NCBI GenBank assembly: GCA_902617715.1
Contig: CACMXS010000002.1
Coordinates: forward strand, 1 to 64,000
Direction of reading: 5' to 3'
Length of the DNA stretch: 64,000 nucleotides
Source of the DNA: an uncultured Pelagibacteraceae bacterium
GTDB taxonomy: Bacteria; Pseudomonadota; Alphaproteobacteria; Pelagibacterales; Pelagibacteraceae
This document shows positions 1 to 7,968 of this stretch, piece by piece (positions within the stretch are counted from its first letter, which is position 1; the number at the start of each line of letters is the position of its first letter). Below the pieces are notes generated by a model. That model had not been told where the DNA came from. It saw only the letters and a program-made list of their open reading frames with translations, and did not search any database. A program made the translations under genes and the position numbers.

Positions 1-490
1 CATTTTCTACACTTTTTTGCTGATCTTGGGTAATTTTATCGTTTTTATTTGTTGTTTCAGCACTCTCCTCTTTTGACTTATCTATCAAAGCAGCAATATT
101 GTTCGGATCAAATAATTCATCTTTTTCAAATTCAGAAACTTGTTTTACTTCAGTATCTATTTTTTCAGGGTTTTGTTTGTCTTCCTCAATTTCTTTTATT
201 TTATCTACTTTATCATCGGGTAAAGGTATTGCATCTGGCTTTATTTTTTTTACCTTTTTAGGTGGTGCTTGTTCAGATACTAATTTTTTTTCTTTTTCTT
301 TAACTTTTTCGATTATTTTTTTTGCCTTAGGAGCAAAAGGAATATTTGTTTGATCAGTAATTTGAATTAATTCAATAGATACAATTGGTGGAAGATCTAT
401 AGGTTTTTTAGCTAAAAAAGGTAAGCTTAGTGCAGTGATAATCATTAATAGCAAATGTAAAGCAGAAGATATAATTATACTCCTATTCAC
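1..490 (-). CDS. tolA: TolA-like protein, N-terminal part (runs off left edge)
   Basis: This reading frame is open to the left edge, so the ORF track misses it. It begins with GTG five bases after the tolR stop, giving MNRSIIISSALHLLLMIIT and so on: a short cytoplasmic tail, one membrane anchor (about residues 5-25), then a long Lys/Glu/Pro-rich charged stretch. That is the TolA/TonB-like plan, in which the anchor contacts TolQ-TolR and the extended helix spans the periplasm to link the inner-membrane motor to TolB/Pal during envelope constriction. Assignment rests on topology and on the tolQ-tolR-tolA order, since this middle region is low complexity. The C-terminal domain is outside the window. 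A GAGAGG sequence overlapping the tolR end is a possible ribosome binding site. Confidence 0.75.
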   Translation of the reverse strand, partial: MNRSIIISSALHLLLMIITALSLPFLAKKPIDLPPIVSIELIQITDQTNIPFAPKAKKIIEKVKEKEKKLVSEQAPPKKVKKIKPDAIPLPDDKVDKIKEIEEDKQNPEKIDTEVKQVSEFEKDELFDPNNIAALIDKSKEESAETTNKNDKITQDQQKSVEN

Positions 491-495
491 CTCTG

Positions 496-912
496 CTACC
501 TCTCTTTATAAGGCTCAGATATTAGCGCAACTTTCGTAAAACCTGATCCTGACAATAAACCCATTATTTCAAGCACTCTACCGTAATTGATTGTTTTATC
601 ACCTCTTACATATATTCTTGTGTCAGTTCTATTTTTTGAAACTGCTAAGACTTTTGCAATTATTTTTTCATATTCTACTTTAGACTCTTGAATGAATATC
701 TCCCCTTTTGAATTTATTGTTAAAGTTAATGGTTCAGCTTCTTCGGGTAATGAGTCGGCAGAACTTTCTGGTAAATCAACTTGTACACCGACTGTTAATA
801 ATGGAGCAGTAACCATAAATATAATTAATAAAACTAGCATAACATCAACAAATGGAGTGACATTAATCTCACTAATTGGCTCTTTCGATGAACGATTTAA
901 TTTAAATGCCAT
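496..912 (-). CDS. tolR: TolR, Tol-Pal proton channel subunit (ExbD family)
   Basis: The 138-residue product has the ExbD/TolR layout: a basic N-terminus, one membrane helix (about residues 20-40) carrying the conserved aspartate D23 in PFVDVMLVLLI, and a periplasmic domain. In the family this aspartate is part of the proton path that energises TolA. It lies one base downstream of tolQ and five bases upstream of tolA, so the three are surely cotranscribed. Length and the key residue match the family, and nothing suggests decay. Confidence 0.95.
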   Translation of the reverse strand: MAFKLNRSSKEPISEINVTPFVDVMLVLLIIFMVTAPLLTVGVQVDLPESSADSLPEEAEPLTLTINSKGEIFIQESKVEYEKIIAKVLAVSKNRTDTRIYVRGDKTINYGRVLEIMGLLSGSGFTKVALISEPYKER

Positions 913-913
913 T

Positions 914-1588
914 TTAAATTATAGTTAAGAATCTTCTTGAAAAATTTTCTAGTTTTTGAGAATATTTTATTGAGTCATTATTAAATTTATTATACGCAAC
1001 CACTGCTGGAATTGCAGCTAAAAGCCCTAAGGCAGTTGCAAATAATGCTTCGGCGATACCCGGGGCTACAATGGCTAAACTAGTATTTCTAGAAATAGCA
1101 ATCGATTGAAAAGAATTCATAATTCCCCAAACTGTTCCAAACAAACCTATAAAGGGTGCGGTGGAACCCACAGTGGCTAAAAAAGTAAAGCCTTTACTAA
1201 TTTTTGACATTTGCTTTTCAATGCCTGTTTCAAGCAAAGTGGTCATTCTATTATTTAAATCCGATTTAGATCTTCTTTTCAGTAAATTTTGCATCGCATC
1301 TTTAAAAATTAATGCCATTGGATCTTCAACATTTGCAGGAAGATTGTTGTAGAATGTTTCGGCTGATTTTGAATTCCAAAATTTTGTCTCAAATTCCTCA
1401 GTTGAAAGATTTATTTTTTTAAATAGTTTGAATTTTTCTATAATTACTGCCCACGAGTAAATTGAGCAGGCAATTAATAAAATAATAACAGATTTAACTA
1501 TAGCATCCGCTCTAACAAATAGATTAAATAAAGAAAAATCTGCGCTTGATGCCAGACCTACTGCTTGTGTCGATATATCTGCTTCCAT
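914..1588 (-). CDS. tolQ: TolQ, Tol-Pal motor subunit (MotA/TolQ/ExbB family)
   Basis: A 224-residue inner-membrane protein with three hydrophobic segments: near 30-52, near 133-157 (ATVGSTAPFIGLFGTVWGI) and near 168-192 (APGIAEALFATALGLLAAI). The last two segments are the hallmark of TolQ/ExbB, which forms the pentameric proton-driven stator with TolR. It heads the tolQ-tolR-tolA run. In many proteobacteria ybgC precedes tolQ; here it is absent and the upstream gene is a RuvC-like resolvase 51 bp away. That 51 bp gap could hold the promoter, but no clear motif is visible. Confidence 0.95.
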   Translation of the reverse strand: MEADISTQAVGLASSADFSLFNLFVRADAIVKSVIILLIACSIYSWAVIIEKFKLFKKINLSTEEFETKFWNSKSAETFYNNLPANVEDPMALIFKDAMQNLLKRRSKSDLNNRMTTLLETGIEKQMSKISKGFTFLATVGSTAPFIGLFGTVWGIMNSFQSIAISRNTSLAIVAPGIAEALFATALGLLAAIPAVVAYNKFNNDSIKYSQKLENFSRRFLTII

Positions 1589-1639
1589 ACAATCTTCTCA
1601 CACTTAAATGTGTCATGAATTTGTCTAAGTTTGTTAAGA

Positions 1640-2134
1640 TTAATCTTCAATTTTATATGTTTCATAATAAAAACTTGCAATTAATATAGCATCAGCTTTA
1701 TTAGAATCTTTTTTTTTTGATAATTGTGAGGAAAAATTAGGAAAAATTTCAATTGCTCTTGTTCTACTAGCATCTTTCTCGGAATTGATTAAATTAAAAT
1801 ATTTTTTCCATTTTGCTGGCCTTACAAAATACATTGGTAATTGCATTGCAGAACAAATACCTTTTAAAATTCCAAAAGATTGTCCAAAATTAAACATGCT
1901 AGTTACACCTTGACCCGGCATTGCAGTTACATGCTCTATAACTACTCTTGTATTAGTTGTCACATCTCTATCAATTCTTTTAAATATTTCGTTATAAATT
2001 TGAGAACCATTTACTTGTTTTTTATTTTTTTTACCTTCATTCATTGTAGGCATTTCTATAACATCTATAATTTGACCATCTTTAAAAAAACAAATTGAGC
2101 CAGAGACACCAGGATCTATTCCAATTATCATCAT
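1640..2134 (-). CDS. RuvC-like Holliday-junction resolvase family protein
   Basis: The 164-residue product opens with the RNase H-fold motif MMIIGIDPGVSGSI (D7), then VVIEHV (E67), and near the end an acidic pair D143/D148 in KKKDSNKADAILIA. These are the expected metal-binding positions of RuvC-type resolvases, which cut four-way DNA junctions. The sequence between the motifs (a glutamine/glycine-rich PGQGVTSMFNFGQSFG) looks more like phage or organellar RuvC relatives than E. coli RuvC. The place, next to yebC and before tolQ, is the usual alphaproteobacterial spot of ruvC, but ruvA and ruvB are not beside it. Fold assignment is confident; orthology to RuvC is not. Confidence 0.75.
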   Translation of the reverse strand: MMIIGIDPGVSGSICFFKDGQIIDVIEMPTMNEGKKNKKQVNGSQIYNEIFKRIDRDVTTNTRVVIEHVTAMPGQGVTSMFNFGQSFGILKGICSAMQLPMYFVRPAKWKKYFNLINSEKDASRTRAIEIFPNFSSQLSKKKDSNKADAILIASFYYETYKIED

Positions 2135-2136
2135 AT

Positions 2137-2859
2137 TTAATTTAAAAACTCAGCATTTGAATATACACTTTGAACATCGTCGTCATCCTCTAATGTTTCA
2201 AAAAAATTAATTAAATCCTCATTTTTTTCTTTTGTAATTTGAACACTATTTAATGGAACCCACTCTATTTCTGTTGATATAAAATTATTTATTTTTTTTT
2301 CTAGTTCTTTTTTTACATTGTAAATATCAGTCATTGAGCATTGTATTTCATGAAAAGTATTATTAGATTTACATTCATCTGCACCTGCTTCAATAGCTAG
2401 CTCTAAAATCTTTTCATCAGATATCTCATTTTTATCAATTTTAATTATTCCAAGTTGATTAAAATTATGAGAAGCCGAACCTTGTGTGCCTAAACTACCT
2501 CCAGCTTTTTGAAAAATAGTTCTTATGTTTGATGCAGTTCTATTTCTATTATCTGTTAATGTTTCAATAATTACTGCAACTTTATCAGGCCCAAAACCCT
2601 CATATCTTAAATTTTCAAAATTTGCCTCATTATTTGATGATGATTTGTTTATGGCTCTCTCTATATTGTCCTTTGGCATATTAGCGGATCTTGCAGCTTG
2701 AATAGCAGATCTCAATCTTGGATTCATCGCTGGATCTTTATCTCCTAACTTTGCGGCTACAGTAATTTCTTTTGATAATTTAGAAAAAATTTTAGATCTT
2801 TGTTTATCTGCTTTTCCTTTTTTATGTTTTATACCTGCCCAATGAGAATGTCCTGCCAT
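2137..2859 (-). CDS. yebC: YebC/PmpR (TACO1) family protein
   Basis: A full-length (240-residue) YebC-family protein. The N-terminus MAGHSHWAGIKHKKGKADKQ is the family signature, followed by the acidic C-terminal tail with a run of Asp (EDDDDVQSVYSNAEF). Family members are described as transcriptional regulators, and more recently, like mitochondrial TACO1, as ribosome-associated factors that help translation of difficult stretches. Here it sits two bases upstream of the RuvC-like gene and three bases downstream of the ymdB-like gene, a conserved yebC-ruvC neighbourhood. No Shine-Dalgarno sequence is visible before its ATG. Confidence 0.95.
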   Translation of the reverse strand: MAGHSHWAGIKHKKGKADKQRSKIFSKLSKEITVAAKLGDKDPAMNPRLRSAIQAARSANMPKDNIERAINKSSSNNEANFENLRYEGFGPDKVAVIIETLTDNRNRTASNIRTIFQKAGGSLGTQGSASHNFNQLGIIKIDKNEISDEKILELAIEAGADECKSNNTFHEIQCSMTDIYNVKKELEKKINNFISTEIEWVPLNSVQITKEKNEDLINFFETLEDDDDVQSVYSNAEFLN

Positions 2860-2862
2860 AAA

Positions 2863-3669
2863 TTAATTTTTTTTATTTAATTGACCTCCAAAAATATAGC
2901 TTTCTATTTTATTTGCTAATCCTGTTTCTATATTACAATCAACAATAACACCACTTAAAGTAGCTTCACCAATAGCAGGATAATGTTTTATAGAATCTTT
3001 TTTCAAAAATCTATTAAGTGAATTATATTTGTTCATTCCTATTACTGAATCATAATCACCGCACATGCCTGCATCAGTTTGATATGCGGTTCCATTATTT
3101 AAAATTCTAGCATCATTAGTAGGAATATGAGTATGTGTCCCAATAACAAGTGTCGCTTTGCCGTCAAATAAATGTCCAATTGCATTTTTTTCACTTGTAA
3201 TTTCTCCATGAAAATCGACGATCAAAAAATCATAATCTTTTTTTAATTTAAACTTATTAATAAATTGATTAGCTGAGTCAAAAACGTCATTACTTTTTTT
3301 CATAAAAACATTTCCCATTAGATTTAATACACCTATTTTCAAATTATTTGCTGTATCATATACTTTGAATCCTTTTCCAGGCGCAGGTTCAAATAAATTT
3401 TTTGGTCTTAAAAGTCTATCCTCATTTTCAATATATTTCATAATATCTTTTTGATCCCAAACATGATTTCCACTGGTGATAACATTAACACCACAATTAA
3501 AAAACTTTTTACAAATTTCTTTATTAAGACCCAAACCTGAGTCATCAGCATTTTCTCCATTCACAATCACAAAATCAATTTTTTTTTGTTTGATTTGAAT
3601 TGGAAGATTATCAATCAACTTTGTACAACCTGAAATACCAACAACATCACCTAAAAATAATATTTTCAT
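2863..3669 (-). CDS. ymdB: YmdB-like metallophosphoesterase (TIGR00282 family)
   Basis: The 268-residue protein carries the dinuclear metal-site motifs of the calcineurin-like YmdB group in order: FLGDVVG (D8), NGEN (37-40), GNHVWD (67-72), DFHGE (152-156) and GTHTHIPT (177-184). Characterised members hydrolyse 2',3'-cyclic mononucleotides; the physiological role in this organism is unknown. Its ATG overlaps the stop of fau by four bases (ATGA), implying translational coupling. Length and motifs are complete. Confidence 0.9.
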   Translation of the reverse strand: MKILFLGDVVGISGCTKLIDNLPIQIKQKKIDFVIVNGENADDSGLGLNKEICKKFFNCGVNVITSGNHVWDQKDIMKYIENEDRLLRPKNLFEPAPGKGFKVYDTANNLKIGVLNLMGNVFMKKSNDVFDSANQFINKFKLKKDYDFLIVDFHGEITSEKNAIGHLFDGKATLVIGTHTHIPTNDARILNNGTAYQTDAGMCGDYDSVIGMNKYNSLNRFLKKDSIKHYPAIGEATLSGVIVDCNIETGLANKIESYIFGGQLNKKN

Positions 3670-4211
3670 TTAATCACATTTTTTTCTGTTACTATAAAAT
3701 CTAACTTCATATCATTTTTATTTGTAGGAACTCTTTTTACTTTTTGAAAAGAGTAAGCTAATCCAATTAAAAGAAATTTTTTTTTTCTTTTTATTTTCTG
3801 AATATATCTGTCATAAAAGCCTCCTCCATACCCCACCCTATTTAGATTTTTATCAAAAGCTAGTAATGGGACTAATATAACATCCGGATATTTGAGTATA
3901 TTAGAACTTGGTTCAGGTATTCCATATTTGTTTATTGTTAAAGGATCTTTTGATGACCATTCAAAAAAATTCATTTGAAAATTATTTTTAATTTTTGGTA
4001 AAGTTATTAAATATTTTTTATTTTTAAACTTTTTCAAAATTCCAGAACAATCTAGTTCATTATTATATGGATAGTATCCTCCGATTATCTTCCCCCTAAT
4101 ATTTTTATTCTTTAATATTTTTAATATTTCTTTAAAGTTGATAGATATATCTTTACATATAATTTTTTTTCTTATTTTAAGAATTGATTTTCTGATTTGA
4201 GATTTTTTCAC
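3666..4211 (-). CDS. fau: 5-formyltetrahydrofolate cyclo-ligase
   Basis: A 181-residue MTHFS-family protein, recognised by the C-terminal signature VGYGGGFYDRY (residues 126-136) and by a Lys/Arg-rich start that in the family contributes to ATP binding. It converts 5-formyl-THF to 5,10-methenyl-THF using ATP, recovering folate from an inhibitory form. It lies seven bases after zapA. In enterobacteria the 6S RNA gene sits between zapA and this gene; here the gap is too short for it. The protein is unusually lysine-rich, as are its neighbours. Confidence 0.92.
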   Translation of the reverse strand: MKKSQIRKSILKIRKKIICKDISINFKEILKILKNKNIRGKIIGGYYPYNNELDCSGILKKFKNKKYLITLPKIKNNFQMNFFEWSSKDPLTINKYGIPEPSSNILKYPDVILVPLLAFDKNLNRVGYGGGFYDRYIQKIKRKKKFLLIGLAYSFQKVKRVPTNKNDMKLDFIVTEKNVIK

Positions 4212-4218
4212 AAATTTA

Positions 4219-4662
4219 TCAAGATAGATTTTCTTGGTTAGCTTTTTCTATAAAGCTTGAGATTTCATTTGTTGCTTCATCAATTAATTTCTCATAATTT
4301 TGCTGATTGAGAATTATTTCATTTTTTAAATCAATATGTTTCAAATTTAATTCATCAACTTCTTTTTCTTTTTTATCTTTATATTCGTAAATCAAAGATT
4401 TAAGCTCCTTAAATTTGTCTGAGAGGTCTTTAAGTTCATTTTTTTTTTTCTCTACTTTTTTTTTCGTTTCATAATATTCATCCATAACTTTTACTGCTGT
4501 AATCAACAAAAGTTTATTTTCACCTAAATTCCCCAAATCATTTTTAAGGTCATTAAACTTTTGATTTATTTGAATTAACAACTCTTCTAAATGCTCTTCT
4601 TGTCCATCTTCGCAAGATAACAAAAATTCTTTTCCATTAAATTTTATACTTACGTTTGCCAT
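4219..4662 (-). CDS. zapA: Cell division protein ZapA-like
   Basis: The first 70 residues (MANVSIKFNGKEFLLSCEDG and the following NKLLLITAVKVMDEY) match the ZapA globular domain, which binds FtsZ and bundles protofilaments at the division ring. After that comes a coiled coil extending the protein to 147 residues, longer than the roughly 100-110 usual for ZapA. The gene overlaps the upstream coiled-coil gene by 13 bases. The zapA-tkt neighbourhood is typical of alphaproteobacteria, which supports the call. Confidence 0.85.
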   Translation of the reverse strand: MANVSIKFNGKEFLLSCEDGQEEHLEELLIQINQKFNDLKNDLGNLGENKLLLITAVKVMDEYYETKKKVEKKKNELKDLSDKFKELKSLIYEYKDKKEKEVDELNLKHIDLKNEIILNQQNYEKLIDEATNEISSFIEKANQENLS

Positions 4663-4973
4663 TTATCAATTTCATCAATTAAAATATCTGTTTCTTGATT
4701 TAATTCATCAATTTTTTCTGAAAATTTTAATCGTTTTTCTTTTTCAATTTTTTCTTGACTTTCTAATTCATCTAATTTTTTACTTAATTGTTCATGTTCG
4801 TTCACTAAATCTTTATATTTTTCCTCTAATTCTACTTTTTCAATTTTTAATTGATTTTTTTGCGCTTCAAGATTTTCGATGTTTTTTTTTATGCCAGGAT
4901 CTTTAAAATTTAAATTTTTTAATTTAGTTAACGCCTCATTCAATTTTTTTTCTTTTTCACTTAAAAAATTCAT
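4650..4973 (-). CDS. Small coiled-coil protein (DUF4164-like)
   Basis: A 107-residue, almost entirely helical Lys/Glu/Leu-rich protein with clear heptad spacing (NLEAQKNQLKIEKVELEEKY). There is no signal peptide or membrane segment. Its position upstream of zapA, between zapA and tkt, is where alphaproteobacteria carry a short coiled-coil gene often labelled DUF4164. It may work with ZapA at the division site, but that is inferred only from position. It is the first gene of the minus-strand run, 53 bp from the divergent tkt start. Confidence 0.7.
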   Translation of the reverse strand: MNFLSEKEKKLNEALTKLKNLNFKDPGIKKNIENLEAQKNQLKIEKVELEEKYKDLVNEHEQLSKKLDELESQEKIEKEKRLKFSEKIDELNQETDILIDEIDKWQT

Positions 4974-5026
4974 ATATATATAATCATAATATTAAATAGA
5001 ATCTTCTTAGTCTAGACAGGATAATT

Positions 5027-6970
5027 TTGAATAAACAATATAGGGAATTAGCTAATTGCATCCGATTTTTATCAATTGATGCTGTTCAAAAAGCAAACTC
5101 AGGTCACCCAGGTATGCCCATGGGTATGGCAGATGTAGCAACAGTGCTATTTAAAGATTTTTTAAATTTTGATCCAAACAACCCTAGTTGGGCTAATAGA
5201 GATAGATTTGTATTGTCTGCAGGCCATGGATCCATGCTTCTTTATTCCTTACTTTATCTTACTGGTTATAAGAGTGTTTCCTTAAAAGATATAAAAAGAT
5301 TTAGACAGCTTGACTCTATCTGTGCAGGACATCCAGAGTATCATCCTAATAGTGGCATTGAGACTACAACTGGTCCTTTAGGACAAGGAATATCTAATGC
5401 AGTTGGTTTTGCAATTTCTGAAGAAATTTTAAAAAAACAATTAGGGAAAAAAACTATAAATCATAAAACTTACGTACTTGCTGGTGATGGTTGTTTAATG
5501 GAGGGAATTAGTCACGAAACTCTAAGCCTAGCAGGACACCTTAAGCTAAAAAATTTAATTTTACTTTTTGATAATAATTCCATTTCAATTGATGGTCCTA
5601 CTAATTTGGCAGTTTCTGATAATCATGAAAAAAGATTTAAAAGTTATGGTTGGGATTATTTAAAAATTAATGGACATAATTATAAGGAAATATCAAAAGC
5701 TTTAAAAAAAGCTCAAAAATCTAAAAAACCTATAGCAATTTCTTGCAAAACAACAATTGGTTATGGATCTCCAAATAAAAGTGGCAAAGCATCATCTCAT
5801 GGAAGTCCATTAGGTGAGGATGAAATTAAATTAGTAAGAAAAAAATTAAAATGGAATTACAAACCTTTTGAGATTCCAGACAGGTTATTAAGTAAATGGA
5901 GAAAAATTGGAAAAAAAAATTTACAGCTATCAAAAAAATATGAGCAAAAAAATAGAAAAATTTTTTCAAATTTTGAAAATTTAAAATCCTTCAAAAATTT
6001 AATTGAAAAAGAAAAAATAAATTATTTGAAAGAATCAAAACCTCTTGCCACGAGAAAATCATCTGAAATGTTTTTAAATATTGTATCTAAATCACCAAAC
6101 TTAATAGGTGGTTCAGCTGACTTAGCAGGATCAAATAATACTAAAACAAAAAATCAAAATATTATAAAGCCTGGAAATTTTAATGGAAACTATATTCACT
6201 ATGGAGTTAGAGAACATGCAATGTGTGGAATAATGAACGGAATTGCATTACACGGTAATTTAGTTCCCTACGGTGGAACTTTTTTGATATTCAGTGACTA
6301 TTGTAAACCATCAATAAGACTGGCAGCCATGATGAAACAAAAAGTCATATATATATTTACCCATGATTCAATTGGACTAGGTGAAGATGGTCCAACTCAT
6401 CAACCAATTGAACAATTAACAGGTTTAAGATCTATTCCAAACTTAAATGTTTTTAGACCATCAGATCTTATTGAAACCTTTGAGTGCTGGCAATTAGCCC
6501 TTGAAAGTAAAAATACACCTAGCGTAATTGCACTTACTAGACAAGGAATTGATCCTGTAAGATTAAAAAATTCGACGAGAATAGAGTCATCTTATGGAGC
6601 TTATGAAATTTTAAGAACCGCTAATAAAATTAACTTAACAATTATAGCAACAGGATCGGAAACTAGTTTGGCATCTAAGGTCTGTCATAAATTAGCCACA
6701 GATGGGATTTACTCCAAAGTAATATCAATGCCTTGTCACGAATTATTTGATCAACAAAGTGAAGGCTACAAAAATAAAATTTTAGCCGAAACGAGTCTTG
6801 TTGTGTCAATAGAAGCCTCGGAAACAGATTATTGGAAAAAATACACAGGCAATAATGGACTAAATTTTGGAATAAATGACTTTGGAAAAAGTGCTCCTTA
6901 TAAAGAAATATACACTCATTTTAAACTAGACTTAGAAAATATAATTAAAAAAATTAAAGAAAAATTATGA
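5027..6970 (+). CDS. tkt: Transketolase
   Basis: A 647-residue full-length transketolase. Visible landmarks are GHPGMPMGMA with H27, the H67 in SAGHGSM, GPLGQG near 116-121, and the thiamine-diphosphate motif GDGCLMEG (153-160) ending in NNSISIDG. It moves two-carbon ketol units in the non-oxidative pentose phosphate pathway. The start is TTG (first codons TTGAATAAACAATAT), with an AGGA six bases upstream, one of the few Shine-Dalgarno-like sequences in this run. It heads the tkt-gap-pgk-fba-thiE-efp-suhB series and overlaps gap by four bases. A separate, split transketolase pair lies at 61.9-63.6 kb in the polysaccharide island. Confidence 0.98.
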   Translation: MNKQYRELANCIRFLSIDAVQKANSGHPGMPMGMADVATVLFKDFLNFDPNNPSWANRDRFVLSAGHGSMLLYSLLYLTGYKSVSLKDIKRFRQLDSICAGHPEYHPNSGIETTTGPLGQGISNAVGFAISEEILKKQLGKKTINHKTYVLAGDGCLMEGISHETLSLAGHLKLKNLILLFDNNSISIDGPTNLAVSDNHEKRFKSYGWDYLKINGHNYKEISKALKKAQKSKKPIAISCKTTIGYGSPNKSGKASSHGSPLGEDEIKLVRKKLKWNYKPFEIPDRLLSKWRKIGKKNLQLSKKYEQKNRKIFSNFENLKSFKNLIEKEKINYLKESKPLATRKSSEMFLNIVSKSPNLIGGSADLAGSNNTKTKNQNIIKPGNFNGNYIHYGVREHAMCGIMNGIALHGNLVPYGGTFLIFSDYCKPSIRLAAMMKQKVIYIFTHDSIGLGEDGPTHQPIEQLTGLRSIPNLNVFRPSDLIETFECWQLALESKNTPSVIALTRQGIDPVRLKNSTRIESSYGAYEILRTANKINLTIIATGSETSLASKVCHKLATDGIYSKVISMPCHELFDQQSEGYKNKILAETSLVVSIEASETDYWKKYTGNNGLNFGINDFGKSAPYKEIYTHFKLDLENIIKKIKEKL

Positions 6971-7968
6971 AAATAAAAGTTGGAATAAATGGGATGGGAA
7001 GAATAGGAAGAATGATTGTTCGATCTATTATTGAAAATGATAATAGTAATTTAGAGATAAAGCATATAAATAATAGAGCAAACTCTGAGACCTGCTCAAC
7101 ACTTTTAAAATATGACTCTATTCATGGAAAATTTAATGCTGAGATTAGTTTTGATGAAAAAAATTTAATAATTAACAAGAATAAAATTACATTTAGTCAG
7201 GAGTCAAATTTAGAAAATATAAATTGGAAAAAATATGATGTCGAATATGTTTTTGAATGTACTGGTAAATTTAATTCTAAAGATAAATTATTATCCCATC
7301 TTAACAATGGAGCTAAAAAGGTTATAGTTTCAGCTCCTTGTAAGAATGCTGATAAAACTATTGTATTTGGAGTAAACGAGACTGAATTGAAAATGAATGA
7401 TAATATAATTTCTGCTGCATCATGCACAACAAATTGTCTTGCGCCAGTTGCAAATATTTTAAATAAAAATTTCGAGATTGAAAAAGGCTTTATGACAACA
7501 ATTCATGCTTTTACAACTGATCAAAGAATTTTAGATAATTCTCACAAAGATCCAAGAAGAGCCAGGTCTGCAAGTCAATCTATTGTTCCGACTTCAACAG
7601 GAGCATCAAAAACAATTGGTGAGATAATTCCCTCTCTTAAAGGAAAACTTGAAGGAGTTGCTATGAGAGTCCCCACTCCAAATGTTTCTTTAGTTGAACT
7701 TGTATTTTGTACAAAAAAAGATTTAAGTATTGAAAAGATTAATTCAGCATTTCAAAATTTTAGCGAAAAAAGTAAAATTTTAGAAATAACTCATGAAAAA
7801 CTTGTCTCCATAGACTTTAACCACAATTCTGCATCTTCAATTGTTGATGCAAGTTTAACAAATGTGGTTGGTAAAAATATGGGTAAAATTTCTGCCTGGT
7901 ATGACAATGAGTGGGGTTTTTCTAATAGGATGTGTGACATAGCAGAATATATTCATAAAATTTCTTAA
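6967..7968 (+). CDS. gap: Glyceraldehyde-3-phosphate dehydrogenase, type I
   Basis: A 333-residue GAPDH with the Rossmann start VGINGMGRIGRM, the catalytic SCTTNCLAP (C153) and the C-terminal WYDNEWGFSNRMCD. It oxidises glyceraldehyde-3-phosphate, or works in reverse during gluconeogenesis. At the end of the second Rossmann strand, where NAD-specific enzymes carry Asp, this one reads HINNRANSET with Asn (N36). That resembles the NADP-preferring GapB type, so the cofactor preference may be relaxed or NADP-leaning. It overlaps tkt by four bases and pgk by one (TAATG). No Shine-Dalgarno sequence is visible. Confidence 0.97.
   Translation: MKIKVGINGMGRIGRMIVRSIIENDNSNLEIKHINNRANSETCSTLLKYDSIHGKFNAEISFDEKNLIINKNKITFSQESNLENINWKKYDVEYVFECTGKFNSKDKLLSHLNNGAKKVIVSAPCKNADKTIVFGVNETELKMNDNIISAASCTTNCLAPVANILNKNFEIEKGFMTTIHAFTTDQRILDNSHKDPRRARSASQSIVPTSTGASKTIGEIIPSLKGKLEGVAMRVPTPNVSLVELVFCTKKDLSIEKINSAFQNFSEKSKILEITHEKLVSIDFNHNSASSIVDASLTNVVGKNMGKISAWYDNEWGFSNRMCDIAEYIHKIS

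Noticed and set aside
49-353. Plus-strand ORFs of 70 and 84 residues at the left edge
   Set aside because: Shadows of the minus-strand tolA frame, which continues from tolR and has the right topology.
1589-1639. Imperfect palindrome CACACTTAAATGTG before tolQ as an operator
   Set aside because: Short and AT-rich; one such match in this DNA is likely by chance.
4974-5026. Possible 6S RNA or other ncRNA between the zapA run and tkt
   Set aside because: Only 53 bp, and the zapA-fau gap is 7 bp, so no room for 6S RNA here.
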